Shown: positions 23,305-32,128 of the stretch, in pieces
How the letters are laid out: each line of letters starts with the position of its first letter
Numbering within the stretch: position 1 is the stretch's first letter
Origin: an uncultured Acetatifactor sp.
GTDB taxonomy: Bacteria; Bacillota; Clostridia; Lachnospirales; Lachnospiraceae
NCBI GenBank assembly: GCA_934402375.1
Contig: CAKRUB010000028.1
Span: 1 to 40,178, forward strand
Direction: 5' to 3'
DNA: 40,178 nt
Notes under the pieces: generated by a model
What the model was told of the DNA's origin: nothing
Database searches by the model: none
The model's input: the letters and a program-made list of their open reading frames with translations, nothing else
Position numbers and translations under genes: made by a program

Positions 23305-25289
23305 TATTGTACCGGCGTCATTCCGTAGCTTTTCTTGAATAACCGGTTAAAATGTTCTACGTTTTCATAGCCCACCTCTGCCGCGATGGTCTCCACCGTC
23401 TGATTCGTCTCACGCAGCATCGTTCTCGCCTTCTTCATGCGTTCCTCTTTGACAACCTCCTGGAAGGTCATACCCGCCTTTTCCTTGATGTACTTGGAAA
23501 GATAGGGCTTGGAGAGGTGGAATTTATCGGAAAGCGTCTCCAGCGTCACATTCTTATAGTCATTCTGAATGCTGCTGATGATCTCGACAATGCGATCCTC
23601 TCTGCCTGCCGTAATATGCTGCTCTGCGGCGAGCTTGTTCGCTGCGGATGTCAGCGCCGCTATGGAAGCCTTGATGATGTCCTCATCCACACCGACACCC
23701 CAGTACAAATGTCCGTCATGCATAACGCCCACATACGCCGCCGCCCTCGAGCTGGAGCCCTTGGAGATTGCGTGCTCCTCGTAGATCGACAGCTCGTAAT
23801 TGATTCCGAAGAAGGTCTTGATCGCGTTGCTGACCGCATCCAGACGACCGTTTCCGGCGGTTCTGATCACTCTCTGTGTCCCGTTCTGCTCTATCGTCAC
23901 CTCCGCCTGAATACCCTTTTCCTGTCTGAAATGGCACTCGGGAATGCGGAATACCTTGCGGGGGCTGATGTAATTCTCCTCGAAGATCGCATAGATTTCT
24001 GCGGGCAGCAGCTCCTGATGGCGCTTGTCGGAAACGCCCTTGATGAGATAGCCGACCTCCTCCTTCATCGCCGCGGGAAGTGAGAAGCCAAACTGCTGCT
24101 TCAATACAAAGGCAACTCCGCCCTTGCCGGAAACGCTGTTGATTCGGATGACATCCGACTCGTATTCTCTTCCGACATCGGAGGGATCGATCGGCAGATA
24201 GGGCACATCCCAGCGTTTTCCGCTCTTGCCCTCCTTATGCCATGCCATACCCTTGCTGATGGCATCCTGATGGGAGCCGGAAAATGCCGTGAATACCAGA
24301 TCTCCGGCGTAGGGTGTTCTCTCGTGAACCCGCATTCCCGTAAAGCGCTCATATGCCTCCCGGATCTTCGCAATATGGCTGAAATCCAGTCCGCTGTCCA
24401 CGCCGTGGCACATCATGTTCATCGCAACAGTGACAATATCGACGTTGCCCGTGCGCTCACCGTTTCCGAAGAGTGTTCCCTCCACGCGGTCGGCTCCGGC
24501 AAGGATACCGAATTCCGCATCGCTGACTCCGCAGCCTCTGTCATTGTGGGGATGTACGCTTAAGACAACATTGTCTCTGTATTTCAGGTGCTTGTTCATG
24601 TATTCGATCTGGCAGGCGAAGACGTGGGGCATTGCCACCTGCACCGTCGTCGGCAGATTGATGATCGCTTTATGCTCTGCATCCGGCTTCCAGACATCCA
24701 GCACTGCGTTACAGACCTCCAGCGCGTAATCAACCTCGGTCTGGGAAAAGCTTTCGGGGCTGTACTCGAAGGTGAAATTACCTTCTGTCTCCTCGGCAAG
24801 TGTCTTTAAAAGGAGAGCTCCGTCGATGGCAAGCTGCTTGATCGCTTCCTTATCCTTCTTAAATACCTGTTCTCTCTGTTCTACCGATGTGGAGTTATAT
24901 AAGTGAACCACTGCGTGAGGCGCACCCTTGACGGCTTCAAAGGTCTTTCGGATAATGTGCTCGCGCGCCTGCGTGAGAACCTGTATCGTCACATCGTCGG
25001 GTATCATATTTTTCTCAATCAATGCCCGGATGAAATTGTACTCCGTATCAGAGGAGGCAGGGAAGCCTACCTCGATCTCCTTGAAGCCGATCTCTACCAG
25101 CAGCTTGAAGAATTCGAGTTTATCCTCCAGACTCATCGGGTCGATCAGAGCCTGATTGCCGTCTCGCAGATCCACGCTGCACCAGATGGGCGCTTTCTCG
25201 ATGCAGTCCTTTTTCACCCAGTCGTATGTAACCTCGGGGGGCATATGGTAGGTCTTGACGTATTTTTCCTTAATCGCTTTGCTGTCCAT
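23289..25289 (-). CDS. leuA: 2-isopropylmalate synthase fused to an AraC-type DNA-binding domain
   Basis: The 666-residue protein first contains a complete LeuA of the fungal-like class II type. The catalytic barrel has DLRDGNQ (40-46), metal ligands HPHND (246-250) and the GNGERTGN loop (275-282). The LeuA dimer/allosteric domain lies at about 425-555. An AraC/XylS double helix-turn-helix follows directly at about 563-666 (LETLSDKFHLSKPYLSKYIKE and VETIAAEVGYENVEHFNRLF), ending TPVQYRKQD. LeuA condenses acetyl-CoA with 2-oxoisovalerate in the first step of leucine synthesis; ordinary versions stop near 560 residues. The reading frame is continuous with no linker frameshift. The ATG at 25289 follows AAGAGG; an upstream ATG at 25367 lies in the leader repeats. 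No other leucine gene is nearby. Confidence 0.93.
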   Translation of the reverse strand: MDSKAIKEKYVKTYHMPPEVTYDWVKKDCIEKAPIWCSVDLRDGNQALIDPMSLEDKLEFFKLLVEIGFKEIEVGFPASSDTEYNFIRALIEKNMIPDDVTIQVLTQAREHIIRKTFEAVKGAPHAVVHLYNSTSVEQREQVFKKDKEAIKQLAIDGALLLKTLAEETEGNFTFEYSPESFSQTEVDYALEVCNAVLDVWKPDAEHKAIINLPTTVQVAMPHVFACQIEYMNKHLKYRDNVVLSVHPHNDRGCGVSDAEFGILAGADRVEGTLFGNGERTGNVDIVTVAMNMMCHGVDSGLDFSHIAKIREAYERFTGMRVHERTPYAGDLVFTAFSGSHQDAISKGMAWHKEGKSGKRWDVPYLPIDPSDVGREYESDVIRINSVSGKGGVAFVLKQQFGFSLPAAMKEEVGYLIKGVSDKRHQELLPAEIYAIFEENYISPRKVFRIPECHFRQEKGIQAEVTIEQNGTQRVIRTAGNGRLDAVSNAIKTFFGINYELSIYEEHAISKGSSSRAAAYVGVMHDGHLYWGVGVDEDIIKASIAALTSAANKLAAEQHITAGREDRIVEIISSIQNDYKNVTLETLSDKFHLSKPYLSKYIKEKAGMTFQEVVKEERMKKARTMLRETNQTVETIAAEVGYENVEHFNRLFKKSYGMTPVQYRKQD

Positions 25290-25305
25290 GTGAAAACCTC
25301 TTTTC

Positions 25306-25365
25306 TGGTGGAATCTCTGCAAGGGGGATCTCCGCAAGTGACATCTCTGCGAGTGACGTTGCCGC
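25306..25365 (-). repeat. Degenerate 15-bp tandem repeats in the leuA leader
   Basis: About four units of 15 bp run head to tail immediately upstream of the leuA ribosome binding site. On the minus strand three clear units read TCACTCGCAGAGATG, TCACTTGCGGAGATC and CCCCTTGCAGAGATT; a weaker unit lies at 25351-25365. In one open frame they encode pentapeptides of the LAEIP type, in another QRCHL-like units. Confidence 0.75.
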
Positions 25366-25414
25366 AAAATGCACTGACCACCGCAGGCACGCTCTCGCTA
25401 CCTTCCGCTCGCAG

Positions 25415-25452
25415 CGGCACATAAGATGCCACAGTACGGCATCTAAGTGCCG
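25415..25452 (-). promoter_or_regulatory. Stable hairpin in the leuA leader
   Basis: Arms of 15-16 bases (25438-25452 and 25415-25430) with two small interruptions enclose a 7-base loop. It lies about 100 bases after the predicted transcription start and 125 bases before the leuA ATG. No T-run follows, so it is not a simple terminator. A T-box consensus (GGTGGTACCGCG-like) is absent. Confidence 0.55.
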
Positions 25453-25550
25453 GCGGCTCCAGAGTGCGCTGCTTGTGGCCATGTGCATTCTGCGCAACTG
25501 TTACTTGAAACTTGTGGGTTTGCAGATTCCTAATGTGTTTTGTTTGTCTA

Positions 25551-25579
25551 ATATTAACATTGAGTTTAAGCACAGGCAA
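25551..25579 (-). promoter_or_regulatory. Predicted promoter of the leuA fusion
   Basis: On the minus strand TTGCCT (25574-25579) and TAATAT (25551-25556) have a 17-base spacer. The resulting leader is about 255 bases, far longer than others in the window. The LysR gene ends 107 bases further upstream. Confidence 0.6.
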
Positions 25580-25685
25580 GTATACATATTAACCTGTTTA
25601 TTGATTTTTTTTAACATACATAGACTCAAATATTGATTTTATCAGACTTTTCTGTAATAAAATTTATTTTATCAGTTGACCAATC

Positions 25686-26588
25686 TTAATTATTTCCCAT
25701 ATCTGTATTTGTCTTGATCATCTGCTCTAATTCAGCCGCGGCGATACTTAGGAAGGTCTGCTTTCTCTTTATAATGCAGATGTTTCGAGATGGGATGGGC
25801 GGGTTCATGTTAAGGATGACAAGGTTTTCCATATTCTCTTTTTCGAGAAAATCCAAGGGCACAAAGCCGATGCCCAGATCGGATTTTATCATCGGCAGTA
25901 TCTGGTCGGCTGTTGCCGCCTCTATGTCCGGCGAAAAGGAAAGACCCATTCTATTAAAAAGGTCTGTGTAAAAGGTAAAGGAGCCTGTTTTCTCGGCGTA
26001 ACCGATGATCGGGTACTTCTCTATCTGTTTATCCGTGAGAGATGTTCCCGTTGACAGGGAGAACGCCGTGCTGCAGACCGGCACCTCACGAAAGCTGCGC
26101 AGGATACCGGAGCTCAGCCCGGTCGGCAGGTCAAAGGGTTCTGTGACTATGGCGAAGTCTGCCAGACCCTTTTTCAGCATATCGATCGCCTGCGGGGTTG
26201 TATGGTTCAGAATCCGAATGCGTATGCCCGGGTAATCCTTTCGGAATTTCTTCAATACCGGGAGCAGTACGCAGTGCAGGGCGATTTCACTTGCCGCCAC
26301 GGTGACAATTCCCGACTGCAGGCTCCGGTCTCTGGCGATTTCCTCCTCCCCGCGCAGGATGTGCTCAAACGCGATCAGCACATGTCCGTACAGTTTTTCC
26401 CCCTCGGGTGTCAGGGTGACTCCGTGTCTCTGTCTCACAAAGAGGGTACAGCCCAGCTCCTCCTCCAGCTTCTTCATCATGCGTGTAATGTTCGGCTGAT
26501 TATTGAGAAGCGCGCGAGCGGCGCCTGTAAAGCTCTTGTATTTCGCAACATAGTAGAACACCTTGTAGTGTTCATAATTAATGTTCAT
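25686..26588 (-). CDS. LysR-family transcriptional regulator
   Basis: The 300-residue protein has the LysR N-terminal winged helix (residues 1-60: YYVAKYKSFTGAARALLNNQPNITRMMKKLEEELGC) and a periplasmic-binding-like effector domain (about 90-290). The ATG at 26588 follows GGAGG seven bases upstream; a longer start at 26624 is less likely. It is followed on the same strand by the leuA fusion and faces the kinase-MATE operon, so either could be its target. The ligand cannot be deduced. Confidence 0.9.
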   Translation of the reverse strand: MNINYEHYKVFYYVAKYKSFTGAARALLNNQPNITRMMKKLEEELGCTLFVRQRHGVTLTPEGEKLYGHVLIAFEHILRGEEEIARDRSLQSGIVTVAASEIALHCVLLPVLKKFRKDYPGIRIRILNHTTPQAIDMLKKGLADFAIVTEPFDLPTGLSSGILRSFREVPVCSTAFSLSTGTSLTDKQIEKYPIIGYAEKTGSFTFYTDLFNRMGLSFSPDIEAATADQILPMIKSDLGIGFVPLDFLEKENMENLVILNMNPPIPSRNICIIKRKQTFLSIAAAELEQMIKTNTDMGNN

Positions 26589-26641
26589 ATCTTTCCTCCA
26601 CCCCATATCAATTTGATATATCACATTTACATTACTGATAT

Positions 26642-26670
26642 TTTACACATATCTTATATGGGATTATAAT
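26642..26670 (+). promoter_or_regulatory. Predicted promoter of the kinase-MATE operon
   Basis: TTTACA (26642-26647) and a perfect TATAAT (26665-26670) are separated by 17 bases, about 45 bases before the start at 26717. The divergent LysR gene begins 54 bases away, so LysR binding could affect this promoter. Confidence 0.75.
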
Positions 26671-26716
26671 GCATCCGTCATGAAAAAACAATCTGCGAAT
26701 GAAAGAGGTGGCTTTT

Positions 26717-27337
26717 ATGGAAAAAATTATTTGTATCGGCAGACAGTACGGAAGCGGTGGTCGTGAAATCGGCGAAAAGCTCTCCCGCGAGCTCGGCGTG
26801 CCCTGCTATGACAAATTACTGATTAAGAAAGCGGCACTGGAGTCCGGGTTGAGCGAGGAATTTATTGCAAAATCGGAAGAATCCCCGATCAACAGCATTC
26901 AGTTTCTAAGCGGAAATCCTTATGCCGATATCGCCGGCATCGGCAATACCTTCTATTCGGAGAGCCAGATGGCGTACAACGCCGAAAAGGCTGTGATCGA
27001 GAAAATCGCCGGACAGGGGTCGTGTGTAATGATTGGCCGGTGCGCTTCCTCCATTCTGCCCAAGGAAAAAAGGCTGTCAGTCTTCATTTACGCAGATGAG
27101 GACGACAAGATAAAGCGTGTCATGCAGCGGAACCAGATCAGCGAAAGAGAAGCGGTTCACCGGATCAGGCACATGGACAGAATGAGAAAACAGTTCTTCG
27201 GATTCTATTCCGATACCGCGTGGGGACACCCTGAAAGCTATGACCTGATGCTGTCGAGCAGTGTATTCGGCACCGACGGCTGTGTGAAAATGATTATTGA
27301 CAGCATAAAAGAAACGGAGGCATCCGATCATGAATAA
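26717..27337 (+). CDS. Cytidylate-kinase-like P-loop protein
   Basis: The 206-residue P-loop protein belongs to the cytidylate-kinase-like group. The N-terminus IICIGRQYGSGGREIGEKL carries the phosphate loop, IGRCASSIL forms a central strand, and the lid region contains VMQRNQISEREAVHRI. Classical Cmk phosphorylates CMP, but this group lacks clear biochemical assignment. The ATG at 26717 follows AGAGGTGG and is preferred over 26699. Its end overlaps the MATE start by 8 bases, so the two are translationally coupled. A shorter relative follows at 28790. Confidence 0.85.
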   Translation: MEKIICIGRQYGSGGREIGEKLSRELGVPCYDKLLIKKAALESGLSEEFIAKSEESPINSIQFLSGNPYADIAGIGNTFYSESQMAYNAEKAVIEKIAGQGSCVMIGRCASSILPKEKRLSVFIYADEDDKIKRVMQRNQISEREAVHRIRHMDRMRKQFFGFYSDTAWGHPESYDLMLSSSVFGTDGCVKMIIDSIKETEASDHE

Positions 27338-28688
27338 GGATTTAACAGTGGGAAAACCCCAGACGGTATTGTTTCAATTCTGTATGCCGCTCTTTGGCAG
27401 CATCATCTTCCAACAGCTGTACAATATTGCCGACAGTCTCGTAGCCGGAAAATTTGTCGGTGAAAACGCACTGGCTGCAGTCGGAAACAGCTATGAGATC
27501 ACTCTGATTTTTATTGCATTTGCGTTTGGCTGCAACATGGGCTGCTCAGTCGTCGTCTCAAAGCTGTTCGGCGCCAAGGACTATAAGGGAATGAAAACTG
27601 CTGTTTACACGGCATGTATTTTCAGCGCTGCCGTCTGCCTCTTGCTGATGCTGGTCGGTATCGCTGGCTCCGGTATGCTGCTGCGGCTCATCCGCACTCC
27701 CGGCGAGGTGTTCGCCGACTCAAAGCTGTATCTGGACATTTACGCATGGGGACTGCCTTTCGTATTCTTCTACAATATTGCAACCGGCATTTTCTCCGCA
27801 CTGGGAGACTCCAAGACGCCCTTTTACTTTCTGGCGGTATCCTCTCTCTCCAATATCGCCGTTGATATATGGTTTGTAAAGGCGTTCGAGATGGGCGTCG
27901 CCGGTGTGGCATGGGCAACCTTTATCTGTCAGGGTGTCAGCTGTATTCTCGCAATGGTGGTTGTGTTCCGCAGGCTGGCAAAAATAGAGAGCAGGGAAAA
28001 GGCGCCTGTCTTTGACCTACAGCTTTTAAAGCAGATCGTAGTCATTGCCATTCCGAGTACCTTACAGCAGAGCTTCATCTCACTCGGCAACATTATCATC
28101 CAGAGCATTATCAACGGCTTCGGCGCACCTGTCATGGCAGGCTATTCCGCAGCCGTGAAGCTGAACAACCTGGTAATCACTTCCTTTACCACTCTCGGAA
28201 ACGGAATTTCCAACTACACCGCACAGAATCTGGGCGCCAGAAAGCTGTTCCGCATCCGGCAGGGCTTCAGCGTCGGTGTAAGGCTGGTATGGATACTGAG
28301 CGTGCCTCTGTTCCTACTGTATTTCTTCGGCGGAAATCTCGTTTTAAAGCTCTTTATGGATGAGCCTACCGAACTTGCCCTGCGGACGGGTATTATCTAC
28401 CTGAAAATCCTATCCCCCTTCTACTTTATCGTTTCGGCAAAGCTCGTTGCGGACGGTGTCCTGCGTGGAGCCGGCATGATGACAAAGTTTATGATCGCAA
28501 CCTTCACCGATCTGATACTGAGGGTCCTGCTTGCCTTCTGTTTCTCAAAGACGGCGCTCGGAGCGACCGGTATCTGGTGCGCATGGCCGATCGGCTGGTG
28601 CGTTGCGGCTGTCCTGTCAATCTGCTTTTACCGCCGAGGCTCATGGAAAAACGCCTCCGCCGGAGCGACGGAAAATGCCGCAGCCTGA
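27330..28688 (+). CDS. MATE family efflux transporter
   Basis: The 452-residue MATE exporter has about 12 helices. It is a close paralogue of the protein at 2903-4249; both start MNKDLTVG and share FQQLYNIADS, AAVGNSYEITLIFIAFAFGC and the C-terminal ATGIWCAWPIGW block. Substrate exchange with Na+ or H+ is known for the family. It overlaps the kinase-like gene by 8 bases, which ties the two functions. The second kinase-like gene follows after 101 bases. Confidence 0.93.
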   Translation: MNKDLTVGKPQTVLFQFCMPLFGSIIFQQLYNIADSLVAGKFVGENALAAVGNSYEITLIFIAFAFGCNMGCSVVVSKLFGAKDYKGMKTAVYTACIFSAAVCLLLMLVGIAGSGMLLRLIRTPGEVFADSKLYLDIYAWGLPFVFFYNIATGIFSALGDSKTPFYFLAVSSLSNIAVDIWFVKAFEMGVAGVAWATFICQGVSCILAMVVVFRRLAKIESREKAPVFDLQLLKQIVVIAIPSTLQQSFISLGNIIIQSIINGFGAPVMAGYSAAVKLNNLVITSFTTLGNGISNYTAQNLGARKLFRIRQGFSVGVRLVWILSVPLFLLYFFGGNLVLKLFMDEPTELALRTGIIYLKILSPFYFIVSAKLVADGVLRGAGMMTKFMIATFTDLILRVLLAFCFSKTALGATGIWCAWPIGWCVAAVLSICFYRRGSWKNASAGATENAAA

Positions 28689-28789
28689 AAACTTCTTCCG
28701 GGAGCTTATGGTCTTTTGGCGTTGTTTATGATAAAATAGACCTTGCCTGAAAAAAAGATGTATTCCTTTCGGGCAGAGGAGGATCTGTT

Positions 28790-29275
28790 ATGAATCTTGT
28801 AATTACTATGAGCCGTCGGTTCGGAACCGGGGCAAGCATGATTGCGGAGGAGCTTTCCAAGAAGCTGGGGATTCCTGTCTATGACAAGGCGTATATTGAA
28901 AACGCGCTCCATGACAATGATTATTCAGATGAGACAGAGGTAATCCGAAAGCTGGCAGAAAAGTCCTGTATCATTCTCGGGCGCTGTGCATCAGAGATCT
29001 TAAAGGATCAGCCGAATGTATTTAATATTTATGTATGCGCCGACAAGGAGGATCGGATTCAGCGGATTATGAAGAAGGAATCGATCTCCCACGAAGAGGC
29101 GAAGGCACTGATTGAGAAGAATGACCGGGAGCGCTCGGAATATTATTATAAGAATACCGGAAAGGTCTGGGGCGATGTGAACAATTATCACATGATCCTC
29201 GACACCTCCAAGCTCGGCGCGGAAAATTGCGCTGACATCCTTATGAAGTACTTTGAAAGAATCGAGATTATATAA
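28790..29275 (+). CDS. Short cytidylate-kinase-like protein
   Basis: The 161-residue relative of the 26717 protein begins MNLVITMSRRFGTGASMIAEEL and shares CIILGRCASEIL and RIMKKESISHEEAKALIEKNDRERSEYYY segments. It lacks about 45 residues, mainly the segment between the P-loop region and the central strand. The P-loop reads RRFGTGAS instead of RQYGSGGR, so the Gly-rich loop is altered and nucleotide binding is uncertain. The start follows an AGGAGG box. It may be transcribed with the MATE gene or from its own weak promoter. Confidence 0.8.
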   Translation: MNLVITMSRRFGTGASMIAEELSKKLGIPVYDKAYIENALHDNDYSDETEVIRKLAEKSCIILGRCASEILKDQPNVFNIYVCADKEDRIQRIMKKESISHEEAKALIEKNDRERSEYYYKNTGKVWGDVNNYHMILDTSKLGAENCADILMKYFERIEII

Positions 29276-29279
29276 AGAG

Positions 29280-29325
29280 AAGGCTGCGGCATCCACTGAT
29301 ACAGCGGAAACCGTAGCCTTTTTCT
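29280..29325 (+). terminator. Intrinsic terminator of the kinase-MATE-kinase unit
   Basis: AAGGCTGCGG (29280-29289) and CCGTAGCCTT (29311-29320) pair over 10 bases with one G-T pair, followed by TTTCT. It lies 5 bases after the stop codon. Confidence 0.8.
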
Positions 29326-29338
29326 ATCCGCAAACTGC

Positions 29339-30199
29339 TTATGCGGCAGTCTTCTTAATGTTACGGGCATGAATGAAATAGAGGATCAGTCCGACAAAGA
29401 CCATGCCGCCGATCATGTTGCCGATCGTGACGGGAATCGCGCTCTTCACGAGGAAGCTGCCCCAGTTTAACGAGGAAAGCTGCTCTGCGGTATATCCGTA
29501 CTCAGACATTGCCTTTTCAACATAGGCTTCATTGTTCATCGCAAAGATGCCTGCGGGGATGTAATACATATTGGCAACACAGTGCTCGTAACCGCTGACT
29601 ACGAACGCCATGATGGGGAAGAAGATCGCCCATGCCTTACCCGCAATATCCTTCGCCGCGGATGCCATCAGAACAGCGGCACACACGAAAATGTTACAGA
29701 GAATACCGGAGCTCAGCGCTGTCCCGAAGGAGAGATTTACCTTGCCCATTGCCACCTTGATCGTAAAGGCGCCGAGAAGACCTCCGGTATAGCCAAACTG
29801 TCCTGACAGATATACCAGAAAGGCAATAACGACTGCGCCGAGCAGGTTCGTCATATAGACCACCACAAGAACCCTTATCATCTTCAACACGGAAAACTTC
29901 TTATGCACGCAGCCCATAATCATCAGGCAGTCACCTGTGAAAAGCTCGCCGCCGATAAAGACGATCATCATCAGACCGACCGGGAAGATACAGCCCCCGA
30001 GAAGCCTTGAAACTCCCACATTCGTCACGGCATGCATTGCCACGCTGCTCGCCGCTGCGCCGCCCGCGATAAACATACCCGCAAAGATGCCCAGAAGAAT
30101 CATTTTTCCCAGCGGCATATTTACCTTTCCGACCGCTGCCTCCATATTATTTTCCACGATCTGCTGCGGCAGTACCACACCATTATTCGTATTTTCCAT
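29339..30199 (-). CDS. Formate/nitrite transporter family protein
   Basis: This 286-residue FNT channel has six membrane helices. The family signature GGELFTGDCLMIM sits near 85-100, and a second half carries the SGYEHCVANMYYIPAG block with the conserved central histidine. FNT channels move formate, nitrite or hydrosulfide; formate is plausible in a fermenting anaerobe but no partner enzyme is nearby. The ATG at 30199 was chosen because the family begins close to the PQQIVENNMEAAVGKVNMPLGKM stretch; the longer frame to 30292 runs into the leader. The gene has its own promoter. Confidence 0.92.
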   Translation of the reverse strand: MENTNNGVVLPQQIVENNMEAAVGKVNMPLGKMILLGIFAGMFIAGGAAASSVAMHAVTNVGVSRLLGGCIFPVGLMMIVFIGGELFTGDCLMIMGCVHKKFSVLKMIRVLVVVYMTNLLGAVVIAFLVYLSGQFGYTGGLLGAFTIKVAMGKVNLSFGTALSSGILCNIFVCAAVLMASAAKDIAGKAWAIFFPIMAFVVSGYEHCVANMYYIPAGIFAMNNEAYVEKAMSEYGYTAEQLSSLNWGSFLVKSAIPVTIGNMIGGMVFVGLILYFIHARNIKKTAA

Positions 30200-30326
30200 T
30201 TTAATTTTCGTTCCCTTCCGTATTCTATTTATTTTGGCAATTATATAACTCTTCACTTTCCAACAACAGTTGTAAACTCCTGAATCACACAATTGTCTGT
30301 ACTTTATTTAGGCTCAATCCTTGAAT

Positions 30327-30356
30327 ATATTATCACAACTCATAAATTGTATACAA
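30327..30356 (-). promoter_or_regulatory. Predicted promoter of the FNT gene
   Basis: On the minus strand TTGTAT (30351-30356) and TAATAT (30327-30332) have an 18-base spacer, with a leader of about 120 bases. It begins immediately after the ABC exporter stop at 30368. Confidence 0.55.
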
Positions 30357-30367
30357 GCCCTATTTGC

Positions 30368-32128
30368 TTATTTCATCTCATTTGCCATCTGGTAAAGCTT
30401 GTAATAAATACCCTTCTTTGCCATCAGCTCCTCATGATTGCCCTCCTCCGTGATACCTTCCTCTGTCAGCACCATAATTCTGTCTGAATTTCGGATAGTG
30501 GACAGACGGTGCGCCACTGTCAGGGTCGTGCGTCCCTCTGAAAGTGCTGCCAGCGATTTTGCCACCGCGTACTCGCTCTCATTGTCCAGCGCCGACGTCG
30601 CCTCGTCCAGAATAATGATCGGAGAATTTTTCAGAAAGACTCTCGCTATGCTGATCCTCTGCTTCTGTCCGCCGGACAGCTTGACCCCACGCTCACCGAT
30701 ATAGGTGTTATAGCCGTCCTTCAGCCCCATGATAAAGTCATGTGCACCGGCTCTCTTCGCGGCATCCACCACCTCCTCCATGGTCGCGCCGACCTTTCCG
30801 TACACGATATTTTCAAATACCGTTCCCGAAAAGAGGTAGACGTCCTGCTGTACCACACCGATATTTCTTCGAAGACTCTTCAACGTCAGCCCCCGGATAT
30901 TCCTGCCGTCAATGTAAATGTTCCCCTCCGTCGTGTCGTAAAATCTCGGAATCAGGTTGCAGAGCGTCGTCTTGCCGCCGCCCGAGGGGCCTACCAGCGC
31001 CACCTTCTCCCCCTGTCTGATATTCAGGTTCAGATGCCGGAAGACCTGATTATGGTCGTCCGGGTACTCAAAGCTGACATCCTCGAACACAATATTTCCT
31101 TTCGGATTCTCCAGCTCGACCGCGCCCGGCTCGTCAAAGATGTCAATATCGGCATCAATAATCTCAATAAAGCGCTCGATTCCCGTCATGCCTCTCTGGA
31201 ACTGCTCAGCAAATTCGATGATACGCCGGATAGTTGCAATAAAGGTCGAAACATACATGATATATGCCACAAGGTCGCTGGGCGAAATCGCTCCATCGAC
31301 GACAAACAGACCGCCCGCCACGATCGCCGCCAGATACATCAGTCCGTCAAAAAGTCTGGTCGAACACGCAAACAGCCCCATATAACGGTAACCGCGCTTC
31401 TTGATCTGATAAAATTTCTGGTTATCCTGCTCGAATTTCTCGTTTTCTACATCCTCGTTGGCAAATGCCTTTACCACCTTCTGTCCCAGAAGGCTGTCCT
31501 CAATCCTTGCATTCAGCTCTCCAACCTGTACGCGCTGCTGCCGGAACAGGGAGCGCAGCTTCAGGTTGATATGTCCGCAGATACCGATCATAAACGGAAT
31601 GATGCAGAAGATGATCAGCGTCAGCGGCACATTGATCGTGCAGAGAATGATAAAGGATGCGACACCCTTGATTCCGGCAATGAAAAATTCCTCCGGGCAG
31701 TGGTGCGCAAACTCCGTCACATCAAACAGGTCATTCGTGATCCGTCCCATGATCTGTCCGACCTTCGTGTTGTTGTAATAGGTGTTGGACAACTGCTGTA
31801 AATGCGCATAGGCATCGCGCCGCATATCCGTCTCCATCTCCGTTCCCATGACGTGACCGGTATAGGACATATAATAGTAGGCGGCAACATCAATCAGCCG
31901 GAGCACAAGATACAGCCCGCCGAGCTTTAAAACAATCCCCGCCGTCAGGAGCATCGTCTCCTGCATTGCCTGATTCGTGATATACCGGACGATCAGCGGC
32001 AGAACAATTTCACATAATGTCGTCAGCGCCGCACAGAAAAGATCCATGCACAACACTCCCACATGGCTTTTATAATAGGGAAGAAACCTCCTGATCAGCT
32101 GACTTGATTTGTATTTTCTCTTATTCAT
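30368..32128 (-). CDS. ABC exporter, fused membrane and ATPase domains
   Basis: The 586-residue half-transporter of the multidrug/lipid exporter type has six membrane helices in residues 1-310 and an ATPase domain with Walker A GPSGGGKT (380-387), signature LSGGQ (484-488), Walker B IIILDEA (504-510) and the H-loop histidine in AHRLST (about 540). It probably works as a homodimer because no second half-transporter lies beside it. The ATG at 32128 follows GATGAGGA and a GCGCAGA element; a frame to 32194 enters a hairpin. The substrate is unknown. Confidence 0.93.
   Translation of the reverse strand: MNKRKYKSSQLIRRFLPYYKSHVGVLCMDLFCAALTTLCEIVLPLIVRYITNQAMQETMLLTAGIVLKLGGLYLVLRLIDVAAYYYMSYTGHVMGTEMETDMRRDAYAHLQQLSNTYYNNTKVGQIMGRITNDLFDVTEFAHHCPEEFFIAGIKGVASFIILCTINVPLTLIIFCIIPFMIGICGHINLKLRSLFRQQRVQVGELNARIEDSLLGQKVVKAFANEDVENEKFEQDNQKFYQIKKRGYRYMGLFACSTRLFDGLMYLAAIVAGGLFVVDGAISPSDLVAYIMYVSTFIATIRRIIEFAEQFQRGMTGIERFIEIIDADIDIFDEPGAVELENPKGNIVFEDVSFEYPDDHNQVFRHLNLNIRQGEKVALVGPSGGGKTTLCNLIPRFYDTTEGNIYIDGRNIRGLTLKSLRRNIGVVQQDVYLFSGTVFENIVYGKVGATMEEVVDAAKRAGAHDFIMGLKDGYNTYIGERGVKLSGGQKQRISIARVFLKNSPIIILDEATSALDNESEYAVAKSLAALSEGRTTLTVAHRLSTIRNSDRIMVLTEEGITEEGNHEELMAKKGIYYKLYQMANEMK

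Noticed and set aside
25290..25560. T-box riboswitch for leuA
   Set aside because: The T-box core (GGTGG-ACCGCG type) and a terminator/antiterminator pair are not found on the minus strand; only unrelated hairpins and repeats are seen.
25214..25579. Leader ORFs upstream of leuA as real genes
   Set aside because: Several frames are open because of the GC-rich 15-bp repeats, but none has a good ribosome binding site and a protein-like composition. They may be translated leaders at most.
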